DNA from: CBDFKF01 sp965248765
GTDB lineage: Bacteria; Pseudomonadota; Alphaproteobacteria; VGEJ01
Direction: 5' to 3'
Length of the DNA: 64,000 nt
Assembly (NCBI GenBank): GCA_965248765.1
Contig: CBDFKF010000003.1
Location: 434,001-498,000, forward strand
This document shows, one piece after another, positions 37,253 to 46,013 of this stretch (position 1 is its first letter; each line of letters starts with the position of its first letter). The position numbers and the translations under genes are program-made. Below the pieces are notes generated by a model. The model was given only the letters and a program-made list of their open reading frames with translations. It did no database searches and was not told where the DNA came from.

Positions 37253-37764
37253 GCATGACGAGATGCCACGCGGCCGGGCCCGACCGCTGGCGCCACCGGG
37301 CCGGCGAGGCCACCGAGCGCACCCGGTTTCAGCTCCAGCACAAGAAAGCGCGCCGCATCGAGCGGAAACGGCAGGCGTAGCGGCCCCTCGACCGCGGTGA
37401 AGCCGAAACGGCCGAGAAAGCCGACATCGCCGATCGCCAGCACGACCGGCTCATCGCGCCGGCGCGCGGCCGCAAGGCCCTGTTTCATGAGAGCGCTGCC
37501 GATGCCGTGCCGTTGGCACTCTGGATCGGTCGCGACCGGCCCGAGCAGGAGGGTCGGCGTCTCGGCGATGCGAACGGCGTGAAAACGGATGGCGCCCCGC
37601 AGCTCCGTGCCGATCACGGCGACAAAGCCGAGCCCTTGGACCGGAGCGCCGCCGACACGCAGGCGATAGGACTCTCGACGATGACGCTGGGGCCCGAAAG
37701 CGCGATCGTAGAGCGCCTCGATGGCAATGGCGTGGCCCGGGTTTTCCGACGCGATAGTGAACAT
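37249..37764 (-). CDS. GNAT-family N-acetyltransferase
   Basis: The 171-residue acetyltransferase has the acetyl-CoA-binding motif A in LLGPVATDPECQRHGIGSAL (about 73-92, the R/Q-x-x-G-x-G/A loop) and GFLGRFGFTAVEG as the last strand region, matching the YhbS-like subfamily. It overlaps the stop of the convergent MoxR operon by 4 bases. Substrate not evident. Confidence 0.9.
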   Translation of the reverse strand: MFTIASENPGHAIAIEALYDRAFGPQRHRRESYRLRVGGAPVQGLGFVAVIGTELRGAIRFHAVRIAETPTLLLGPVATDPECQRHGIGSALMKQGLAAARRRDEPVVLAIGDVGFLGRFGFTAVEGPLRLPFPLDAARFLVLELKPGALGGLAGPVAPAVGPGRVASRHA

Positions 37765-38008
37765 GGCTAACCTCCGATCCTTCAGGGACCAGGGGCGGCG
37801 GCCTCACCTGCCGGCTGGAGGTACCGATGTTCGAATTTCGTGGAAGAACTACCGGCTCAGGCGGTCAGACGCGCGCGCCCCGCACGCGTGCGCGGAGCCG
37901 TCGTCGTCGGAGCCGGGTGCGTGTTGCGCCGGGCAGTCCATGGCCGCATCGAGCCGTCATGGCGGGAGCGATAGCACGCGTGTGCGGGCAGGACCATGTT
38001 TTGACGCC

Positions 38009-38929
38009 TCAGCGCGGGTCGGCGCCCGGCGTATCCCAATAAGGCGTCGGTGCGAACCGCTCGGCGAAGTAATCGAGGAAGGCGCGGACCTTCGGCGACA
38101 GGTGGCGGTTGTGGGGGTAGACCGCGTAGACCGAGCGCTCCGCTGATTCGAAGTCGGTAAGGATCGCACGCAGTCGGCCGCTCTGAATGTCCGCGCCAAC
38201 GATGAAGCTCGGCAGGTGGCCAACGCCGAGGCCGACGATCAGCGCATCGCGGAGCGCTTCCCCGTTGTCGGCCTGGAAGTTGCCCCGCACTCGCGCCGCC
38301 GTCGGGCCGTCCGCCCCGTCGAAACGCCATTCGTCCTGGGTGGTCAAGAGGGTGTAGTTGAGGCAGTTGCGGTCGGTGAGGTCGGCGGGTGTCCGTGGCG
38401 TGCCGTGCGTGTCGAGGTAGGACGGCGCCGCACAGGCGATCACGCGGCACGGCGCGAGCTTGCGCGCGATCAGACTGGAATCGGCGAGCTTAGCGACGCG
38501 AATCGCGAGGTCGTAACCCTCCTCGATCACGTCGACAAAATGATCCGTCATGCGCATGTCGATAGCGAGCTCGGGATAGCGCGCAACGAAATCGGGAATG
38601 GCAGGCGCAATGTGCATCTAGCCGAAGCTCATGGGCACGTTGACCCTCAGCGTGCCGCGCGGCTCGGCATGAAGTCGGGTCACCGCGAGCTCGGCTGCCT
38701 CGACCTCGGCGAGCGCGCGAGCGCAGTGCTCGTAGTACGCGGCACCCACCTCGGTCAGACTCAACCGCCGGGTGGTGCGATTCATCAACCGCGCGCCGAG
38801 GCGATCCTCGAGGCGCTTGACATGCTTGCTGATCGCCGATTTGGACAGGCCGAGCCGTCGCGCGGCGCCGGAGAAGCTCCGCGCCTCGACCACCTCGCCG
38901 AAGACCGCCATGCCAGTGAGCCGGTCCAT
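38009..38929 (-). pseudogene. LysR-family regulator with an in-frame TAG
   Basis: Residues 1-103 carry the LysR winged HTH (SFSGAARRLGLSKSAISKHV and LSLTEVGAAYYEHC) up to LRVNVPMSFG. The frame hits TAG at 38618-38620, then resumes at once as MHIAPAIPDFVARYPEL with the full effector-binding domain to 38009. Both halves are in the same frame, so a single codon separates an intact ~306-residue CrgA-type regulator from two fragments. It could be a nonsense mutation, read-through or base error. The ATG after the TAG could only make the effector domain. Confidence 0.85.
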
Positions 38930-39043
38930 GACCGGGACCGATTATGCAACTGGGTACCCACGATTGGTAGTCTCAGAGAAACAATCCCAGTGCCGCCGCA
39001 AGCGACCGCCTCGGAATCGAGATGATTCGCGGATGCCGGCCGG

Positions 39044-39391
39044 CTAGCGCGCGGCGCTGATAACGATCTCGACCTTGAGGTCGGGAAAGGCCAGGCGCGA
39101 TTCAGCGGTCGCGCGCGCCGGCGTGTTCTCGGGGTCGACCCAGGCATCCCAGGCCTCATTCATCTCGTCATAGTAGGCAATGTGGGAGAGCCAGATCTGA
39201 GCGGTCAGCAGCTTGGACTTGTCGCTGCCGACTCGGGCCAAGAGGCCGTCGATCTTCGCCAAGATCTGCGCGGTTTGGACTTTAGCCGAGGCCGCGCTGT
39301 CATTGGCCACCTGCCCAGCGAGAAAAACGTGATCGCCATGTACCACCATCTGGCTCATGCGGGGTCCGACGTCGTGTCGCTCAATCGTCAT
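39044..39391 (-). CDS. RidA/YjgF-family protein
   Basis: The 115-residue protein is of the RidA superfamily that hydrolyses reactive enamine/imine intermediates. It has VFLAGQVANDS, VQTAQILAKIDGLLARVGSD and TPARATAESRLAFPDLKVEI, with the Arg of the RidA-type active site in TPARAT (about residue 96). Start ATG 39391 has a near-ideal ribosome binding site (CTAGGAGG). It is a trimeric cytoplasmic enzyme class; substrate not determined. Confidence 0.92.
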   Translation of the reverse strand: MTIERHDVGPRMSQMVVHGDHVFLAGQVANDSAASAKVQTAQILAKIDGLLARVGSDKSKLLTAQIWLSHIAYYDEMNEAWDAWVDPENTPARATAESRLAFPDLKVEIVISAAR

Positions 39392-39536
39392 CGCTCTGTA
39401 ACCTCCTAGGGGATGAAAAGGGTAGTGATCATCGTGCGCCGAGTGCTCTGCCCGGGAGAGATATCTCCTTGAGCGTACCCCCGCCGACACCCGCGCAAGG
39501 AACCGCTGCGGCAAGATCATCGCGAAGTTGGGGCGC

Positions 39537-39809
39537 CTAAGCGGTGCGGCGCAACGCCGGCTGACGCAACAGCACGCTCTCGACCAGCACGATGTTGCGC
39601 AACCGCGCCGCGAGATGATTGGCCTGGACGTCGCTCAACGCCGCCACAGAAACGTCGACACGTAGTCCGCCGCCGGCGACGGCTCGACCCTCGAAGCGGT
39701 ACGGCACGAGACCGCGCAGCGCAAACAGCTCGAGAACACGCGGCATCACCTGCGGCTCGGCCTCAGCGCGTATGGTGAAGTCGGTGGTACTTCGGTCAGG
39801 TGTGGGCAT
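39537..39809 (-). CDS. ACT-like small regulatory protein
   Basis: The 90-residue protein has DFTIRAEAEPQVMPRVLELF then FALRGLVPYRFEGR, and later strands LRVDVSVAALSDVQANHLAA and RNIVLVESVLL. This reads as one ACT-like beta-alpha-beta-beta-alpha-beta domain, comparable to small acetolactate synthase subunits (IlvM). No ilv gene is nearby, so its partner is unknown. Start ATG 39809 has GAAGGAGA upstream. Confidence 0.6.
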   Translation of the reverse strand: MPTPDRSTTDFTIRAEAEPQVMPRVLELFALRGLVPYRFEGRAVAGGGLRVDVSVAALSDVQANHLAARLRNIVLVESVLLRQPALRRTA

Positions 39810-39945
39810 GGCACACAGTCTCCTTCTTGCAAGCGCGGACGACAGCAACCCGGTCCCTCGGCAGGACCGGGCGACTAATTCGTGCGCTCGCTACGCGATG
39901 GAGCAACGTGTGCATGCGGCTAGATAACAGTGGCCCCGCCGGGCG

Positions 39946-41139
39946 TCAAGCAAAGGCGCGCCGGCGCTCGATAAGCAGAATAAGGAGCGTCAGGCAGGCG
40001 GCCACCATGAAGCCGGCGACGATCAGCGTGAGCGGGACTTGGGTACCGTCACGCAACAGCCCCACTGTCATGGTGGCGAGCGCCGCCATCGCCATCTGGG
40101 CGAAGCCCAACAGCGCCGAGGCGGTGCCGGCGATCTCGGGGAACGCGCTCAGCGCGCCCGCCGTGGCGTAGGGGAACACCAGCCCGATGCCGACGGCGAC
40201 AACCATGATCGGACCAAGGATAACGACGGCATTGAAGACGCCTGAAAGCGCGAAGGCGGCCATGGCCACACCGCCGATCAGAGAGATAGCGGTTCCAGCG
40301 ACCACTGCTGCGTCGATCCTGAGACGATGGGAGAAGCGCCCGGCCATCAGTGAGGAGAGCGCGTAGGCGCCGACGCCGAGCAGCGCGAACCAGCCGTAGA
40401 CGGTTTCCGGGTAGCCGAGCATTTCAACGAAGATGAATGGCGATTCGGACATGTAGGCGAACAGTCCACCAAAGACGAAGCCCGAGTTCACTGTATAGCC
40501 GACGAACGCCGGCGACCGTATGAGGCGGAGGTAGCTTGATGCCATGCCGGCGAACGCCGAGGGCCTTACCCCGACAAAGCGATTGGTCTCTGTCAGCGCG
40601 CGGAAACTCCACATCCCGATGGCAGTGCCGACCACGGCGATGAACAGGAAATTGGCGGGCCAGCCGAACCAGACGTGGAGATAGGCGCCGATCGCCGGCG
40701 CGAAGGCCGGCGAGACGCCGAGCACCAGACCGACATAGGCCATAACCCGAGCCGCCTCTTCGCCGTCGTAGAGATCGCGGATGACGGCGCGGCCGACCAC
40801 GGAGCCGGTGCAGGCGCCTATCGATTGCGCGAAGCGGGCGGCGATCAAGGCCTCGACCGATGGGGCCACAGCGCAGGCGATGCTCGCGAGCACATACAGA
40901 CCGAGGCCGATCAACATCACCGGCCGCCGACCATAGCGGTCCGACAGCGGACCGAGGACGAGTTGGCTGATGGCAAAGCCGGCGAGATAGACGGTGAGCG
41001 TGAGCTGCAGAATTGCGGCGGTGGTGTCGAGCTCCACCGTCATCGCCGGCATCGAGGGCATGTAAATGCTGGTGGAAAGCTGACCGATGGCGATCAGCGA
41101 TGAGACCAGCGCGATGACGAGGCCGGGGCGGGATTCCAT
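39946..41139 (-). CDS. MFS drug-resistance transporter (Bcr/CflA-like)
   Basis: The 397-residue protein has twelve predicted membrane spans and the MFS motif GPLSDRYGRRPVMLIGLGLY after span 2 (about 63-82), with the Bcr/CflA-type motif C. The first half ends near FRALTETNRF. It probably exports drugs or small metabolites by proton antiport. No repressor gene is adjacent. Confidence 0.9.
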   Translation of the reverse strand: MESRPGLVIALVSSLIAIGQLSTSIYMPSMPAMTVELDTTAAILQLTLTVYLAGFAISQLVLGPLSDRYGRRPVMLIGLGLYVLASIACAVAPSVEALIAARFAQSIGACTGSVVGRAVIRDLYDGEEAARVMAYVGLVLGVSPAFAPAIGAYLHVWFGWPANFLFIAVVGTAIGMWSFRALTETNRFVGVRPSAFAGMASSYLRLIRSPAFVGYTVNSGFVFGGLFAYMSESPFIFVEMLGYPETVYGWFALLGVGAYALSSLMAGRFSHRLRIDAAVVAGTAISLIGGVAMAAFALSGVFNAVVILGPIMVVAVGIGLVFPYATAGALSAFPEIAGTASALLGFAQMAMAALATMTVGLLRDGTQVPLTLIVAGFMVAACLTLLILLIERRRAFA

Positions 41140-41798
41140 GGGAGACGATGGCGGTGGCAGGGCGGAACTTCGCCGGTTCTAGCTGCCCCGTAGCGCGAGG
41201 TCCATCCGCTCCCTTGCAGAAACCGTGACGGCGGTCCAGCGCGCCCGCGATATGAGGGCATGCTTCATGGTGGCAAGCATGGCCTCGGCACAGCCGGCCC
41301 GACGGTGCTGAGTTTATCGATCTCGGCCCTTGGGCGGCGGTATGGCTGTTGCCCGCCCGGCTCGGAACCGAGAACTGCGGCTAAGCCGCGTCCCGATCAG
41401 GAATTGGAGTCGGCTTCGGTAGGTGTACGGGGCTTCCGCGGCGCAGGAGCGGTGACCGGCTTCACCGGTAGAGTGGCAGGACGCCGCAGATCGGGGATTA
41501 TCCATACGTCGGCTGTGACGGCCGGCGCGAACGTATCGATATCGTCGGAATGCCCAGGAAACATTGCTCATCCATCGTGGGTCAAACGAAGCTCACACCC
41601 TAACCGGACGCATTTGGGATTGCTGTCGCAGTTGTCACATCCCGGCCTGGGTTTCACGCCACCGCACGGACCGGCGGCGTCATCCTATTCGGCACCCACC
41701 GACCAGGATCGAAGTATGCACAAACCGCTTCTTTACCTTCGCTCAAGTTTGCCTTATTTGTTGCGCCACAACATATTTTACGGTCGGAAAGGTCGAAA
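41140..41798. other. About 660 bases without a supportable gene
   Basis: Upstream of the MFS gene and of the 101-residue ORF. The open frames here (for example a plus-strand frame beginning at 41260) have no family pattern and no convincing ribosome binding site. Base composition drops towards 41650-41800, which may hold the promoter of the following gene. I found no tRNA or hairpin of note. Confidence 0.4.
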
Positions 41799-42104
41799 AT
41801 GGCGAAGAAACCCACCTCGGGAACTGGAAAGAAACTTGATGAGACCGCCCTCACAAAAGGGCAAATCCGGAAGCTCAATGCTCTACGTAAATCCATAGGC
41901 GATGACATCGGCCGGCGCGCATTTGCCGAGTGGCTCTCTAAGCAGGAGACCGGCGCTGCGGGCGCGGTGGACAAGAACGCCGAGAACATTAAAGCCGCGC
42001 TCGAACCCCTTATTAAAGGTGGGAAATTGACGATTCCCCGCGGGGGGTATCTTCTGCGACGCGGCCGCGGCCGTGTGATTCTCACCCCCGCGCGGTCGAG
42101 TTAA
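41799..42104 (+). CDS. Small protein of unknown function (101 aa)
   Basis: This lysine/arginine-rich protein begins AKKPTSGTGKKLDETALTKG and has an amphipathic central helix (IRKLNALRKSIGDDIGRRAF and EWLSKQE), then a basic C-terminus RRGRGRVILTPARSS. The pattern suggests a nucleic-acid- or partner-binding small protein, but I know no family. Its lower GC upstream and lack of operon partners suggest a recently acquired or orphan gene. Confidence 0.6.
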   Translation: MAKKPTSGTGKKLDETALTKGQIRKLNALRKSIGDDIGRRAFAEWLSKQETGAAGAVDKNAENIKAALEPLIKGGKLTIPRGGYLLRRGRGRVILTPARSS

Positions 42105-42160
42105 AGGCTGCTTCGACGCGCGGGGCATGAGCCGATGCCCCGCGCGCCGCATCCTTTAAC
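42100..42160. terminator. Nested inverted repeat after the 101-residue ORF
   Basis: A 12-bp perfect stem (CGCGCGGGGCAT / ATGCCCCGCGCG, 42117-42128 with 42135-42146, 6-base loop) is enclosed by an outer pair GTTAAAGG (42100-42107) and CCTTTAAC (42153-42160). The structure starts at the stop codon. There is no T-run in either direction, so if it ends transcription it does so without the usual U tract. Confidence 0.5.
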
Positions 42161-42162
42161 GG

Positions 42163-42190
42163 GGGCGATGCAGGCGGGGCGGCATCGCCC
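42163..42190. terminator. Second hairpin in the convergent gap
   Basis: GGGCGATGC (42163-42171) pairs with GCATCGCCC (42182-42190) around a 10-base loop. It directly follows the nested inverted repeat and ends just before the DUF2306 stop codon, so it may serve as a minus-strand terminator. Confidence 0.45.
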
Positions 42191-42194
42191 GATG

Positions 42195-42566
42195 TCATCC
42201 TCCAAATAGAAAACTGTTGAGAAATCGCCCCGGCGCGAGCGCGAACACACCGGCGCTGATTAAGCCGATGTAGGTGCCGACCATGAAGCCACGATGCGCG
42301 CGCCGGTTGCCGCGTCGGATGTAGATAATCGCACACGTCACGGCAAACAACGTCCACACCGAGATCAAGTGGATGACGCTCGGGCCGGCGCCCTGCCGGA
42401 TGTCGAAGATCGCAAACGATGACATGGCGGCGAGCGCGACAAGCACGACCCAGACACGTCCTAGCGCTTTGTGAAGACGCGTTCCCTTGCGCAGCGCGAG
42501 AATGCTGCCACCGAGCACCAAAGCCGGCACCGCGGCGGCGAGGTGAACAGCGATCTCCGGACTCAC
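42195..42566 (-). CDS. DUF2306-like membrane protein
   Basis: From GTG 42566 (123 aa; ATG 42605 adds 13 residues) the protein has four hydrophobic spans: AVHLAAAVPALVLGGSILAL, VWVVLVALAAMSSF, VIHLISVWTLFAVTCAII and YIGLISAGVFALAPG, with HKALGRVWV between the first two. This matches DUF2306/cytochrome-b561-like small membrane proteins with conserved His residues (HKALG and HLISVWT), which may bind heme. Divergent from the HIG1-like gene. Confidence 0.75.
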   Translation of the reverse strand: MSPEIAVHLAAAVPALVLGGSILALRKGTRLHKALGRVWVVLVALAAMSSFAIFDIRQGAGPSVIHLISVWTLFAVTCAIIYIRRGNRRAHRGFMVGTYIGLISAGVFALAPGRFLNSFLFGG

Positions 42567-42618
42567 GGCACGACCACCGCGGGTGTCACGGCCCCGGTGG
42601 ACCATTTATAGTCGTCTG

Positions 42619-42816
42619 ATGTCATCATTCCTTGGCGCGCTCGTAATCGCTGCGTTGATCGCGACGGCCGGCGTGCTGGCGGTCGGCCTTTTCTCGATGG
42701 TGCGCGGCGGCGAGTTCAACCGTCGCCACGGCAACCAGCTGATGCGTGCGCGAGTCATCACGCAAGGTGTGACCTTGTTGTTGGTTCTCATTTACTTTTT
42801 GGCCGAGCGGAGTTGA
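42619..42816 (+). CDS. HIG1-domain-like twin-transmembrane protein
   Basis: The 65-residue protein has two membrane spans (FLGALVIAALIATAGVLAVG and ITQGVTLLLVLIYF) joined by a basic loop, FNRRHGNQLMRARVITQG. The R-x-Q-L-M-R-x-R loop is the hallmark of HIG1-type proteins that associate with cytochrome oxidase supercomplexes. Its place upstream of a PduO adenosyltransferase is conserved in alphaproteobacteria. Confidence 0.85.
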   Translation: MSSFLGALVIAALIATAGVLAVGLFSMVRGGEFNRRHGNQLMRARVITQGVTLLLVLIYFLAERS

Positions 42817-43010
42817 AGCTCGTTCGGCCGCAACGCGCGGTCGAGAAGTTTCGCGACCATGCGCGAAGTGCGCCTCGTCCGTGCGCGGCCCTTCGGGCAA
42901 GCGTAACATGACCGAGGCGCGCTGGTCCTAATCACCGCGATAGCACGTCCCAACTGCTCGTCATCAAGGCCCTGGCCGATTATGATTCATCGGCGCGCAA
43001 CGGGAACGAC

Positions 43011-43565
43011 ATGGTCAAACTCACCCGCATCTATACGCGCGGCGGCGATCGAGGCGAGACGTCGCTCGGGGACGGTACGCGCGTCCCCAAGCAGACGCTG
43101 CGGGTCGCCGCGTACGGCACGGTCGATGAGGCCAACGCCGCGGTCGGCATCGCGCGCCGCCACACAGATGGTGAGCCCGACGCCATGCTTGCCCGCATCC
43201 AGGATGACATGTTCGACCTAGGCGCCGACTTGTGTACGCCGGGTGCCGACGACCAGGCTCTCCGCATCACCCAGGCTCAGATCGACCGTATCGAGGCCGA
43301 GATCGACTCTTTGAACGCAACACTTGATCCGCTCGGGTCCTTCGTCCTTCCGGGGGGCAGCTCGGCGGCGGCCCATCTGCATTTGGCCCGCGCGATCACC
43401 CGCAGAGCCGAGCGATTAGTGGGCGAACTCGCCGAACGCGAACCAATCAACGCGCTGGCGCTGATCTACCTAAATCGGCTCTCCGACCATCTGTTCGTGC
43501 TAAGCCGCGCGCTCAACGCCGCCAACGGGGGCGATGTTTTGTGGCGACCGGGCGCCAATCGCTGA
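43011..43565 (+). CDS. Cob(I)yrinic acid a,c-diamide adenosyltransferase, PduO type
   Basis: The 184-residue enzyme adds an adenosyl group to cob(I)alamin. It begins VKLTRIYTRGGDRGETSLGD, with the ATP-binding TRGGD-x-G-x-T-x-L, then RVAAYGTVDEANAAVG, and the C-terminal LVGELAEREPINALALIYLN then RLSDHLFVLSRALN, all typical of PduO. Many alphaproteobacteria have etfBA next; here a convergent gene follows instead. Confidence 0.93.
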   Translation: MVKLTRIYTRGGDRGETSLGDGTRVPKQTLRVAAYGTVDEANAAVGIARRHTDGEPDAMLARIQDDMFDLGADLCTPGADDQALRITQAQIDRIEAEIDSLNATLDPLGSFVLPGGSSAAAHLHLARAITRRAERLVGELAEREPINALALIYLNRLSDHLFVLSRALNAANGGDVLWRPGANR

Positions 43566-43610
43566 GCCGCGTCGGCACCGGCCCGATTAATCGAAGGGAC
43601 GAGCGGCTCG

Positions 43611-44453
43611 TCAGGCCGCGGCGAGTTCGTGCCGCTTGGTATTGAGGCGGAAGAAGGCCCAGCCAAGCGTGGTGAGCCAACGACCAAGACGGCTGCGCGG
43701 CCGTAAGCCGACCGCCCTCAGTGCCATCGCCAGCGCTTTGGCGAAGTGCTCATAGCGATAGAGGGGCATCGTCCGGCGAGCATACGCGCCGCCGTGGCGG
43801 CGGCGGTGATAGGGCTCAGAAAGACCGTTGCCGCAGTAGTACGCATAGGCGAGTTCATCGTCAGCACTCTCGGCGAGTCGGCCGACGACGACCTTGAGGC
43901 CGGCCCACACCCCCGGTTTCTCGACCGCACGGTAGCGCTTCATGTTGCTGTAGAAGAGCTTGAAGTGACGGTACTCATCGCCGGCGATGCGGTGACAGAT
44001 GTGTCGGAGTACCGGCTCCTCGGCGGCATCGCGCATGGCGCTGTAGAACGAGCTGGTGGCGACCTCGACGATGCAGCGGGCGATGAGCTCTTTGGTGCGC
44101 GTTCCACGCACCGACAGCCGCGCATCCAGCGGCAGAATATGGCCCGCTGTGTAACGTCTGAAGCTCCGCTCGAAATCGAAGGCGGGATCGGCGAGCTCGC
44201 ACCAGCGGCGCAGCACGGCGCCATGCTGTATCTCTTCGATGCCCCAGGCCCGGGCCTCGGCCTGGAACGCTGAATCGCCGTCGAACACCGAACAGAGATA
44301 CGTCACATAGTCGTCAGCGTGGTGTTCGACCAGGCAGGCACCCTTGACCGCCTTGAGCATCTCCGGATCGACCTTACTCGGATCGAACCGATCCCAAGGG
44401 ATCTCGTCGACCGACCAGTGCCCGCGCCCCGGCTTTCCCTGTTGCGTCGTCAT
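43611..44453 (-). CDS. Ferritin-like di-iron protein
   Basis: The 280-residue helical protein has the motifs of a four-helix-bundle metal site: ACLVEHHADDYVTY, WGIEEIQHGAVLRRW (E-x-x-H), VEVATSSFYSAMRDAAEEPV and AGDEYRHFKLFYSNM (E-x-x-H). Two Glu-x-x-His pairs plus two Glu give the expected di-iron ligand set. Function within the superfamily (oxidase, hydroxylase or storage) is not evident. The C-terminal segment is basic. ATG 44453 is chosen; the longer frame from 44540 reaches almost to the IS boundary. Confidence 0.8.
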   Translation of the reverse strand: MTTQQGKPGRGHWSVDEIPWDRFDPSKVDPEMLKAVKGACLVEHHADDYVTYLCSVFDGDSAFQAEARAWGIEEIQHGAVLRRWCELADPAFDFERSFRRYTAGHILPLDARLSVRGTRTKELIARCIVEVATSSFYSAMRDAAEEPVLRHICHRIAGDEYRHFKLFYSNMKRYRAVEKPGVWAGLKVVVGRLAESADDELAYAYYCGNGLSEPYHRRRHGGAYARRTMPLYRYEHFAKALAMALRAVGLRPRSRLGRWLTTLGWAFFRLNTKRHELAAA

Positions 44454-44540
44454 GAACTCACTGGAGATCCACGCCGCGCGCTGCGCCCCCAACCATCCCC
44501 TTCGCCGCTGGAGTGTAGCGGAAAGATCGATTCGCGCCAA

Positions 44541-44556
44541 GGCATCGACCAGCCGG
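44541..44556 (+). repeat. 16-bp direct repeat, left (IS target duplication)
   Basis: GGCATCGACCAGCCGG is repeated exactly at 45954-45969, immediately outside the two ends of the insertion sequence. The pair is the target-site duplication created on insertion. Confidence 0.9.
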
Positions 44557-44606
44557 TGTCACTAACACACGATATGTCCGGTTTATGTACCAGACGATCT
44601 GTCCGG
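44557..44606 (+). repeat. Terminal inverted repeat, left
   Basis: Begins TGTC; contains CCGGTTTATGTACCA and a second TGTCCGG box 15 bases later. Reads as an imperfect inverted copy of 45904-45953. Confidence 0.8.
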
Positions 44607-44639
44607 ATTTAGAAGCTCTCCAGGCTATGGAGGGTTTGG

Positions 44640-45815
44640 ATGCGCCGGACAGAGCAGTTGCAGGGACTGAGATTGATGAAGTTCGAGGAGGTTTACGGCC
44701 GCACCCATCGGGGTTGCTTGAGCCAAGCCGAGGCGGCGGAGGTTCTCGGCGTTTCAGAGCGCACCTTCCGGCGCTGGCGCGACCGCTATGAGGCGGACGG
44801 CGCGGAAGGGCTCTACGATCGCCGTCTGGGCCGGGTCTCGGCGCGGCGCGCGGCGGTCAACGAGGTGACGGCGCTGTTGGCGCTGTTCGACACCCGCTAC
44901 TGGGACTTCACCGCCAAGCACTTCCACGAGAAGCTGGTCGCGGACTATGCCTTCAAGCGCAGCTACAACTGGGTGCGGCTGAGCTTGCAGGCCCATGGGC
45001 GAAGACGGGCGGCGCCCAGGCGCGGGGCGCACCGGCGCAAGCGGCCGCGCCGCGCGCTGCCCGGCATGATGCTGCATCAAGACGGCTCAAGCCACGCGTG
45101 GGTCCCCGATCAGTGGTGGGACCTGATCGTCACCATGGACGACACCACCAGTGAGATCTACTCGGCCTTCTTCGTCGCCGAAGAGGGCACGATGTCGAGC
45201 TTTCAGGGGGTGTCCGAGGCGATCCGGGCCAAGGGGCTGTTCTGCTCGCTCTATGCCGACCGCGCCGGCCACTACTGGCACACCCCTGAGGCCGGCGGCA
45301 CGGTCGACAAGGACAATCCGACCCAGTTCGGCCGCGCCCTGGCCCAGCTCGGCATCGAGCTGATCCCGGCCTACTCGCCCGAGGCAAGGGGGCGCTCGGA
45401 ACGCATGTTCGCCACCCTGCAGAAGCGCCTGCCCCAGGAGCTCAGGCTCGCCGGCATCACCGACATGGCCCAGGCCAACCGCTTCCTCAAGGAGCTCTAC
45501 CTGCCAGGCCACAACGCCCGCTTCGCGGTGCCGCCGGAAGCCGAGGGCACCGCCTTCGTGCCCTTCGCCGGTACCCTCGACGACATCCTCTGCGTGCAGC
45601 AGGAGCGCACCGTCTCCAACGACAACACCGTGCGCTACAAACGCCTGGTGCTGGCGATCCCGCCCGACCGCCATCGCCGCCACTACGTCAAGGCAAGGGT
45701 CCGGGTCCACGAATACCCCGACCGCACCCTCGCCGTCTTCCATGGGCCGCGCTGCCTGGCCCGATACCAGGCCGACGGATCGCCCATCAACACAAGCCAC
45801 AGACAGGCCGCGTGA
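44640..45815 (+). CDS. Transposase, ISNCY (IS1202-like) family
   Basis: The 391-residue DDE transposase has an N-terminal HTH (RGCLSQAEAAEVLGVSERTF, then RRWRDRYEADGAEGLYD), then an rve-type core with LHQDGSSHAWV and IVTMDDTTSEIYSAFF (first and second Asp region) and ELIPAYSPEARGRSERMF (final Glu in a region G-R-S-E). The C-terminal YVKARVRVHEYPDRTL is of the integrase type. It fills almost the whole element. Confidence 0.92.
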   Translation: MRRTEQLQGLRLMKFEEVYGRTHRGCLSQAEAAEVLGVSERTFRRWRDRYEADGAEGLYDRRLGRVSARRAAVNEVTALLALFDTRYWDFTAKHFHEKLVADYAFKRSYNWVRLSLQAHGRRRAAPRRGAHRRKRPRRALPGMMLHQDGSSHAWVPDQWWDLIVTMDDTTSEIYSAFFVAEEGTMSSFQGVSEAIRAKGLFCSLYADRAGHYWHTPEAGGTVDKDNPTQFGRALAQLGIELIPAYSPEARGRSERMFATLQKRLPQELRLAGITDMAQANRFLKELYLPGHNARFAVPPEAEGTAFVPFAGTLDDILCVQQERTVSNDNTVRYKRLVLAIPPDRHRRHYVKARVRVHEYPDRTLAVFHGPRCLARYQADGSPINTSHRQAA

Positions 45816-45903
45816 TCCGCTTCGACGCGACCGGCCAGTGGATAAGGGGACGGCCGCTCCGCGCCCGACCCCTTATCCACTGGCCCAACAACCACAACTG
45901 AAG

Positions 45904-45953
45904 CGGTCAATTCATATGGTACATAAACCGGTCAATTCAGTTTGTTCTCGACA
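45904..45953 (-). repeat. Terminal inverted repeat, right
   Basis: In reverse complement it begins TGTCGAGAACAAACTG and carries the same CCGGTTTATGTACCA core as the left end. Confidence 0.8.
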
Positions 45954-45969
45954 GGCATCGACCAGCCGG
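45954..45969 (+). repeat. 16-bp direct repeat, right (IS target duplication)
   Basis: Exact copy of 44541-44556, flanking the right end of the insertion sequence. Confidence 0.9.
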
Positions 45970-46013
45970 CGATGCGCTTTGCGAGGACGCTGTTGAAGTG
46001 TTGAGCCCCGCCG

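Larger units (their letters stand above)
44557..45953 (+). mobile_element. Complete ISNCY-type insertion sequence, 1397 bp
   Basis: The element starts TGTCACTAACACACG and ends CTCGACA, so both ends read TGTC inward. The terminal inverted repeats are imperfect but long, sharing an exact CCGGTTTATGTACCA core and matching positions over about 50 bases. The transposase gene is intact and 16-bp direct repeats flank the element exactly, so insertion was recent and the copy is probably mobile. It landed between the ferritin-like gene and the atp operon; the target does not appear to be inside a gene. Confidence 0.9.

Noticed and set aside
41260..41898. 212-residue ORF upstream of the 101-residue gene
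   Set aside because: No ribosome binding site, no domain, poor codon pattern, and it overlaps the better-supported gene at 41799.
43598..43612. Short palindrome GACGAGCGGCTCGTC as a terminator
   Set aside because: Stem of only 6-7 bp with almost no loop and no T-run on either strand.
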